From contig JADIYW010000002.1 in assembly GCA_016705125.1 (NCBI GenBank), positions 165,198 through 229,197 on the forward strand: a stretch of DNA of 64,000 nucleotides, given 5' to 3'. The translations under genes and the position numbers were made by a program. The notes under the pieces were generated by a model. That model was not told where the DNA came from, searched no databases, and was given only the letters and a program-made list of their open reading frames with translations. Source of the stretch: Bacteroidota bacterium (GTDB lineage: Bacteria > Bacteroidota > Bacteroidia > Chitinophagales > JADIYW01). This document shows, piece by piece, positions 63,468 to 64,000 of the stretch; the first letter of the stretch is position 1, and each line of letters starts with the position of its first letter.

Positions 63468-64000
63468 TTACCTAATCACCATTAACTTATTGGCTATTTT
63501 ATTCCCTTCAAAATCGGTATATATAAAATAAGTACCTTGAGATAATTGGTTAAAATCTAATTCGGTAGGACTGTCTTTTTCTAAATTAATTGTTTTTTCC
63601 ATTACTATTTTTCCCATTATATCTACAATCCTGAAAACTTGATTTTCTATTGATTTACTCGAAATTATTTTTACATTTCCTGTTGTTGGATTTGGATAAA
63701 TGCCTAGTGAAATTAAATCATTTGTTGTCGGATTAACCCCTGTAATATTGGGTGTTGTAAAATAAACTATGTTCGAAATCTGTTTCCAAGCACCATTGCA
63801 TTTCGACCTTACACTTGCCATATAAGATTCATTTGGGATTAAACCCATAATTGTTGTTACAGTATCTAAGCCAGTATATTTCTTTAAAGTAGGACCTCCC
63901 AATGTAAATGATTTATAACTCAACTCATAATCTGTTGCTGAAGCAATTGAATACCATCTAAGTGTTGCTTCTGTTGGTAATGGTTCGCCAACCAATGATA
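63468..64000 (-). CDS. T9SS cargo protein, C-terminal part
   Basis: The frame is open to the right edge (reads SLVGEPLPTEATLRWYSIAS), so only the last 177 residues are visible. They show an Fn3 repeat (about 1-85; YELSYKSFTLGGPTLKKYTG, GLIPNESYMASVRSKCNGAW) and a Por secretion C-terminal domain: LGIYPNPTTGNVKIIS, FRIVDIMGKIVMEKTI, LSQGTYFIYTDFEGNKIANK. Exported to the surface by type IX secretion. The start lies outside the window. Confidence 0.93.
   Translation of the reverse strand, partial: SLVGEPLPTEATLRWYSIASATDYELSYKSFTLGGPTLKKYTGLDTVTTIMGLIPNESYMASVRSKCNGAWKQISNIVYFTTPNITGVNPTTNDLISLGIYPNPTTGNVKIISSKSIENQVFRIVDIMGKIVMEKTINLEKDSPTELDFNQLSQGTYFIYTDFEGNKIANKLMVIR

Overview
The window comes from an AT-rich member of the Bacteroidota. 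The evidence is Por/T9SS C-terminal sorting domains on secreted proteins (13472-15340, 17415-22670, 63468-end), a fused CcoN-CcoO cytochrome oxidase subunit, short lipoprotein signals ending in SCKK, and TAnnTTTG-type -7 promoter boxes. No rRNA or tRNA gene was recognised.

Layout. 1-6448 (minus) is a cbb3 oxidase cluster (ccoP partial, ccoQ-like, ccoNO, ccoS), a CBS protein, a CcoI-type copper ATPase, a universal stress protein and an Rrf2 regulator. 6742-25109 is mostly housekeeping and cell-surface genes: alcohol dehydrogenase, a DoxX/MauE-like plus thioredoxin-like protein, an M42 peptidase, an ArsC-like protein, prfB with its programmed frameshift, a PASTA protein, two T9SS cargo proteins (one a 1751-residue subtilase), Tpx, a TonB-like protein and mutS2. 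25235-30270 holds a VapBC pair, an unknown helical protein and thrS-infC-rpmI-rplT. 30352-38487 has an M19 dipeptidase, an amidase, a scar of mobile and toxin debris (5'-truncated transposase, Rhs-type C-terminus, immunity gene, partial second copy of the amidase start), a DUF4139 protein and an acyltransferase. 38557-51026 is a defence island. 51026-64000 returns to core metabolism: MsrAB, lipoproteins, a 2-oxoacid:ferredoxin oxidoreductase operon, a di-haem peroxidase, DedA, an amino-acid permease and a partial T9SS protein.

The defence island is the most interesting part. It is bounded by direct repeats of the msrA 3' end (38557-38740 and about 51030-51205) and has two minus-strand units. 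Unit 1 is an AAA ATPase with an Asn in place of the Walker B Asp, plus a SLOG/DprA-like protein. Unit 2 is a McrB-McrC operon with a Cas4-like/DEDD double nuclease (DUF2779 type), a PD-(D/E)XK nuclease and three unknown proteins. Both units sit behind near-identical leaders of about 320 bp (41065-41380 and 50157-50465) carrying the same promoter and the same palindrome TACGACA-N5-TGTCGTA. The unit 2 leader still carries the first codons of the unit 1 ATPase, so it arose by duplication. The two units therefore look co-regulated.

A caution for all readers. Several essential or conserved genes (thrS twice, infC, rplT, mutS2, the acyltransferase, the amidase) are broken by single-base indels, mostly the loss of one A from an A5 run. 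The proteins read perfectly once this is corrected. This pattern points to homopolymer errors in the assembly rather than real pseudogenes; two very long poly-G tracts may share that origin.
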